In this document: positions 33,815 through 36,794 of the stretch, piece by piece
Layout: each line of letters begins with the position of its first letter
Numbering within the stretch: position 1 is the first letter of the stretch
NCBI GenBank assembly: GCA_947176925.1
Contig: CAMWSN010000005.1
Span: forward strand, 1 to 36,794
Reading direction: 5' to 3'
From: an uncultured Porphyromonadaceae bacterium
GTDB taxonomy: Bacteria; Bacteroidota; Bacteroidia; Bacteroidales; Muribaculaceae
DNA: 36,794 nt
Program-made: the position numbers and the translations under genes
The notes under the pieces: generated by a model
Databases searched by the model: none
The model's input: the letters and a program-made list of their open reading frames with translations, nothing else
What the model was told of the DNA's origin: nothing

Positions 33815-34959
33815 AGCAGCTGAGTGAGGCCTTCCGGCGCGGGAGTTATACATTCAAGTCCGTCGGGACGACAGATATAGGTGTTTTCGATGCCTACGGC
33901 GCCGACGCCTTCAATGACGAATTTCGGCTCGATGGCAATGACGTTGCCTTCCTCCATGACGCTTTTTGAGCGGGGAGCAAGCACGGGGAGTTCATTGATT
34001 TGGATTCCGACACCGTGGCCGACGAATCCGGCGTGATATTTATGACCCATGAAGCAGTCCTCAAGTCCGGCATCGCCGGCTATTTCCTTAGCTTTTTCAT
34101 AGAGGACCTTACACTCTACTCCGGGTTTGGCCAAGGCGGCCAAGGCATGGCAGATGTCAATGGAACACTGATGGGCACGCAGGGCTTTTTCCGGGAGGCG
34201 GCCGCAGGCAAAGGTGCGGGTCATGTCAGTCATGTAACCGTTGAAATTGCCGTTCATGTCAATCATCACGGCTTGACCGGGTTTGATTTCTTCGCCGCTT
34301 GCGCCGACGGGGAGCGAGGGTGAGAGTCCGGCTCCTCCCATTGCGAAATCGTAGGGCGATGGAGTGTCGGCGTTACGTCCTGTGATGACGTTGCCCATGT
34401 GGATTTCCATGTCGGGGCCATTGACGCGGAACTGGCCGAGGCATCCTTCAAGTCGGTCAACGCGCTCGATTTCGGCCTGGAGTTCAATGTCGGTCATCCC
34501 TTCGCGGAAAAGGGCGGGAATACGGGAATATACGGCAGCGTGGCGCAGCCCGTCCTCGCGCAGGAGTTGCTGTTCATGCGGGGTCTTGACGGCGCGTCCG
34601 AGCATAATTTTGGGGCTGACATTGACTATATCGTCGGCGTTGAGGGCCGTTTTGAGGCGCATGACGGCGGAATAGCTGAGCGAGTCAAGTTCCAGGCCGA
34701 GGCAGGGACACGTGAGACCTATTTCTTCAGGCTTGCGGATAAGGGTGATTCCGTCGCCGCGAAGCTCGGAGGGACGTTTGACAAAATATCTGGGTGCGTT
34801 TCCCGGCTCAAGGAACAGATAGCCGCAGAATACCCGCCCGGTCAGATAAAAGAGGTTGGCATTATCAGTAATCAGGGCGGGGGAGTCAAGGCGCAGGCCG
34901 TCGATTCGCCGCTGCTGCTCCTCGGGTTTCAGGAGGCATATATCGAGAGGATAGTTCAT
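33811..34959 (-). CDS. M24-family metallopeptidase (Xaa-Pro aminopeptidase-like)
   Basis: A 382-aa cytoplasmic pita-bread-fold metallopeptidase. The N-terminal creatinase-like domain (about 1-120) is followed by the catalytic domain. All five metal ligands are visible: Asp234 (VMIDMNG), Asp245 (YMTDMTRTF), His315 (GHGVGIQINELP), Glu344 (AIEPKF) and Glu358 (VGIENTY). The family removes N-terminal residues before proline or splits Xaa-Pro dipeptides; sequence alone does not decide which. ATGA overlaps with gldH and with the cca-type gene show it lies inside a coupled operon. Confidence 0.92.
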   Translation of the reverse strand: MNYPLDICLLKPEEQQRRIDGLRLDSPALITDNANLFYLTGRVFCGYLFLEPGNAPRYFVKRPSELRGDGITLIRKPEEIGLTCPCLGLELDSLSYSAVMRLKTALNADDIVNVSPKIMLGRAVKTPHEQQLLREDGLRHAAVYSRIPALFREGMTDIELQAEIERVDRLEGCLGQFRVNGPDMEIHMGNVITGRNADTPSPYDFAMGGAGLSPSLPVGASGEEIKPGQAVMIDMNGNFNGYMTDMTRTFACGRLPEKALRAHQCSIDICHALAALAKPGVECKVLYEKAKEIAGDAGLEDCFMGHKYHAGFVGHGVGIQINELPVLAPRSKSVMEEGNVIAIEPKFVIEGVGAVGIENTYICRPDGLECITPAPEGLTQLL

Positions 34960-35444
34960 TTTTCTTCAAAGATTATACCGATTTGTTCAATTGCGGGGAC
35001 GAAGTCCTGACGCATAATGTGGCGCACGCGAATCGGGGCGCCTGAAATCAGCTGAAAGTCGGCAGAGACGGTGTCGGTGGCCTGGAAAGAAGTGCCTAAT
35101 CCGGTTCCGAGCCAGTTGCCGTAGAGGTCGGCAAGGGTCAGATTGACCGTGTCGCGGCGGAAGGAGATGGTGCTGTCAGCGTGGAGTTGCTGATAGCTGA
35201 CTTCAAGCCAGAGGTTACGGTAGGGATAATCGTTGCTGTGGCGGGCCATGAGGCGGAGTGTTCCGTGGGCAACGGAGTCTGCAATCTCGGGGCGATAGAC
35301 GAACGTATGACCGTAAGCCCAGCCGTCAGGGTCGACGGTCGAGAATGCGGAGTAGTCATTATCAGGAGCCGAACAGGCCGACATCAAGAGTCCGAGCAAG
35401 GCGCCGGCCGCGGCCAGGGTCTTATTTCGGGTCTTGTGAGTCAT
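34956..35444 (-). CDS. gldH: GldH-type lipoprotein
   Basis: A 162-aa lipoprotein starting MTHKTRNKTLAAAGALLGLLMSAC, with the lipid cysteine at 24. The mature part is a beta-rich domain (FVYRPEIADSVAHGTLRLMARHSNDYPYRNLWLEVSY..., closing FEEK) typical of GldH. GldH was named from gliding motility in Flavobacterium but is widespread in non-gliding Bacteroidales, where its role is unclear. It does not by itself prove gliding or type IX secretion. The frame is open to 35633, but that extension lies inside ricT and is not protein-like. It overlaps ricT by 23 nt and the M24 gene by 4 nt. Confidence 0.88.
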   Translation of the reverse strand: MTHKTRNKTLAAAGALLGLLMSACSAPDNDYSAFSTVDPDGWAYGHTFVYRPEIADSVAHGTLRLMARHSNDYPYRNLWLEVSYQQLHADSTISFRRDTVNLTLADLYGNWLGTGLGTSFQATDTVSADFQLISGAPIRVRHIMRQDFVPAIEQIGIIFEEK

Positions 35445-36576
35445 TTTTCTGCTTTGGTTTGCGCTTTTTCTTGCGCTTTTTCTTGTCAAAGCGGTTGATG
35501 TTGTCCTGGTCCAAGAGGTCGACGGGACGGTTTTGAGCGGCTTCGGCTTCGACTTCCTCATCGCGGCGCAGTTGGAGGGGCTTTTCGCCCTGTTTGTTGA
35601 GCTCGATGATTTCAAAGGCGCGTGTGCGGTCAATCGTCGTCAGGTTGGCGGGAATCTTCCGGTCTGTGGAGTATGTGATTTCGCCTTTGAAGATGTCGGC
35701 CTTGAAGAAGTACCAAGTCGCGTCGGCGGTCTCCAGGTGGATATCCTTGGCGGGAAGTTTGCGCGAGGCTTCAAGGTAGGCGTCAACTTCATAGTTGAGG
35801 CAGCATTTGAGCTTGGCGCATTGTCCGGCAAGTTTCTGAGGGTTGAGTGATAGGTCCTGGATGCGGGCGGCACCTGTGGCCACGCTCATGAAGTTTGTAA
35901 TCCACGTTGAGCAGCAAAGGGGGCGACCGCAGGGGCCGATTCCGCCGATGCGTCCGGCTTCCTGGCGCGCGCCGATCTGGCGCATCTCGATGCGCACTTT
36001 GAAGGCGTCGGCAAGGACCTTGATGAGCTGGCGGAAGTCAACTCGTTCGTCGGCAATATAGTAGAAGATAGCTTTGTTGCCGTCGCCTTGATATTCAACG
36101 TCGCCAATCTTCATGTTGAGGCCCAGTTCTTCGGCCAGGCGGCGCGCGCGAATCATCGTTTCTTCTTCGCGGGCGCGTGATTCTTCATATTTTTCAATGT
36201 CGGCGGGTTTGGCAACGCGGAAAACACGGCGCAGTTCGGCATCCTTACGGATTCCGGCGCGCTTCATCTGGATCTGGACCAGGGGACCGGTCAGGGAAAC
36301 CTTGCCTATGTCATGGCCGGGCTGGGACTCGACGGCAACCATATCGCCGACCGTAAGGTCAAGGCCGAGGGAGTTGAGATAGTAACCCTTGCGGGTGTTT
36401 TTGAAGAGGACTTCGACAATAGGGCAGCTCTCCATGGAGCCGGGGATGTCGTCAATCCAGTTGAAGGCATGGAGCTTTCCGCGCGGACACTTTCCGGCGT
36501 CACAGCGGCGGAATGGGGTAGAGGAAACCGGGGAAACGTCCTCGGCCTCGTTGTTAAGGTCAAGAATCTCGTCCAT
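35422..36576 (-). CDS. ricT: RicT/PSP1-domain protein
   Basis: A 384-aa PSP1-domain protein related to RicT (YaaT). In Bacillus, RicT forms the Fe-S Ric complex that works with RNase Y in RNA maturation. Here the PSP1 core (about 50-270) carries the cysteine motifs GPCGRPLCC (C216, C221, C222) and CAKLKCC (C253, C258, C259), with a further CDAGKC near residue 25. The C-terminal 25 residues are strongly lysine-rich, suggesting RNA or ribosome contact. The gene starts 9 nt after the rny stop, which supports a functional link to RNase Y in this lineage too. Confidence 0.93.
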   Translation of the reverse strand: MDEILDLNNEAEDVSPVSSTPFRRCDAGKCPRGKLHAFNWIDDIPGSMESCPIVEVLFKNTRKGYYLNSLGLDLTVGDMVAVESQPGHDIGKVSLTGPLVQIQMKRAGIRKDAELRRVFRVAKPADIEKYEESRAREEETMIRARRLAEELGLNMKIGDVEYQGDGNKAIFYYIADERVDFRQLIKVLADAFKVRIEMRQIGARQEAGRIGGIGPCGRPLCCSTWITNFMSVATGAARIQDLSLNPQKLAGQCAKLKCCLNYEVDAYLEASRKLPAKDIHLETADATWYFFKADIFKGEITYSTDRKIPANLTTIDRTRAFEIIELNKQGEKPLQLRRDEEVEAEAAQNRPVDLLDQDNINRFDKKKRKKKRKPKQKNDSQDPK

Positions 36577-36585
36577 AGGCCCGGA

Positions 36586-36794
36586 TTATTTTGCGAAGGC
36601 TACGGAGCGGGTCTCGCGGATGACGGTGATTTTAACCTGACCGGGATAGGTCATCTCGTCCTGAATCTTCTTGGCGATTTCAGCGGAGAGTTTTTCGGTT
36701 TCGGCATCGTCAATCTTGTCGGCACCTACGATTACGCGGAGTTCGCGGCCGGCCTGGATGGCGTAGGTCTTGATTACGCCGGGATAGCTCAGGG
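36586..36794 (-). CDS. rny: Ribonuclease Y, C-terminal fragment (cut by window edge)
   Basis: The last 69 codons or so are visible. The protein reads [20 protein letters not shown], then [31 protein letters not shown] and ends VAFAK. This matches the conserved C-terminus of RNase Y, the membrane-anchored HD endoribonuclease that starts bulk mRNA decay. The KH and HD domains are outside the window. It lies directly upstream of ricT. Confidence 0.9.
   Translation of the reverse strand, partial: LSYPGVIKTYAIQAGRELRVIVGADKIDDAETEKLSAEIAKKIQDEMTYPGQVKITVIRETRSVAFAK

Noticed and set aside
33815-33853. Upstream ATG adding 13 residues to the cca-type protein
   Set aside because: The ATG at 33814 forms an ATGA overlap with the preceding gene and gives the expected N-terminus.
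1-36794. Mobile elements, CRISPR arrays, toxin-antitoxin or phage-defence genes
   Set aside because: No transposase, integrase, direct-repeat array or defence-type gene was seen. The tRNA genes have no adjacent integrase or repeated 3' end.

Overview
The window looks like a chromosomal segment of a gut Bacteroidales bacterium, most likely family Muribaculaceae. Four things suggest this. Promoters follow the Bacteroidota pattern (TTTG, 19-21 nt, TAnnTTTG) and Shine-Dalgarno sequences are not evident. A SusC/SusD polysaccharide utilisation locus (PUL) is present. Secreted proteins end in a IYDLSGRR...GINIINGKKVLVK tail. The housekeeping genes (gldH, ricT, DUF1599/DoxX pair) are typical of the order. 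The family-level call is an inference from protein style, not from a marker gene.

Left part (1-11.5 kb). On the minus strand lie the start of an acyl-CoA dehydrogenase, etfA, etfB and nadC. nadC and rlmH diverge from a perfect 39-bp palindrome that holds both promoters. A porin-like gene, an unknown two-helix membrane protein, tRNA-Cys and a LysE-type exporter follow. A minus-strand operon then begins with tRNA-Pro and continues through two paralogous outer-membrane barrels, a PCMD lipoprotein, a DUF1599 protein and a DoxX-like membrane protein. Neighbouring genes in it overlap by 4-14 nt.

Central part (11.6-30.8 kb), all on the plus strand. Three tandem paralogous secreted modular proteins (652, 827 and 699 aa) each have their own promoter. 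They combine beta-rich, lectin-like modules with helical linkers and end in a nearly invariant sorting-type tail. They lead directly into a PUL: SusC, SusD, a DUF1735/discoidin surface glycan-binding lipoprotein, and a BACON-discoidin-M60 metallopeptidase (mucin O-glycopeptidase type). A very strong terminator follows, then a GH84 beta-N-acetylglucosaminidase with its own promoter and an 81-aa protein. The likely job is attack on host mucin-type glycoproteins: peptide cleavage at glycosylated sites, removal of terminal GlcNAc, surface capture and TonB-dependent import. No regulator is encoded here and SusC lacks an STN signalling domain, so control must come from elsewhere.

Right part (30.8-36.8 kb), all on the minus strand. 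A nitroreductase gene lies downstream of a tightly packed housekeeping operon: rny (partial), ricT, gldH, an M24 peptidase, a CCA-adding-type nucleotidyltransferase, queD and queE.

The most interesting material is the trio of modular secreted proteins next to the mucinase PUL. I do not recognise them as a named family. No CRISPR array, insertion sequence, prophage or integrase was seen.
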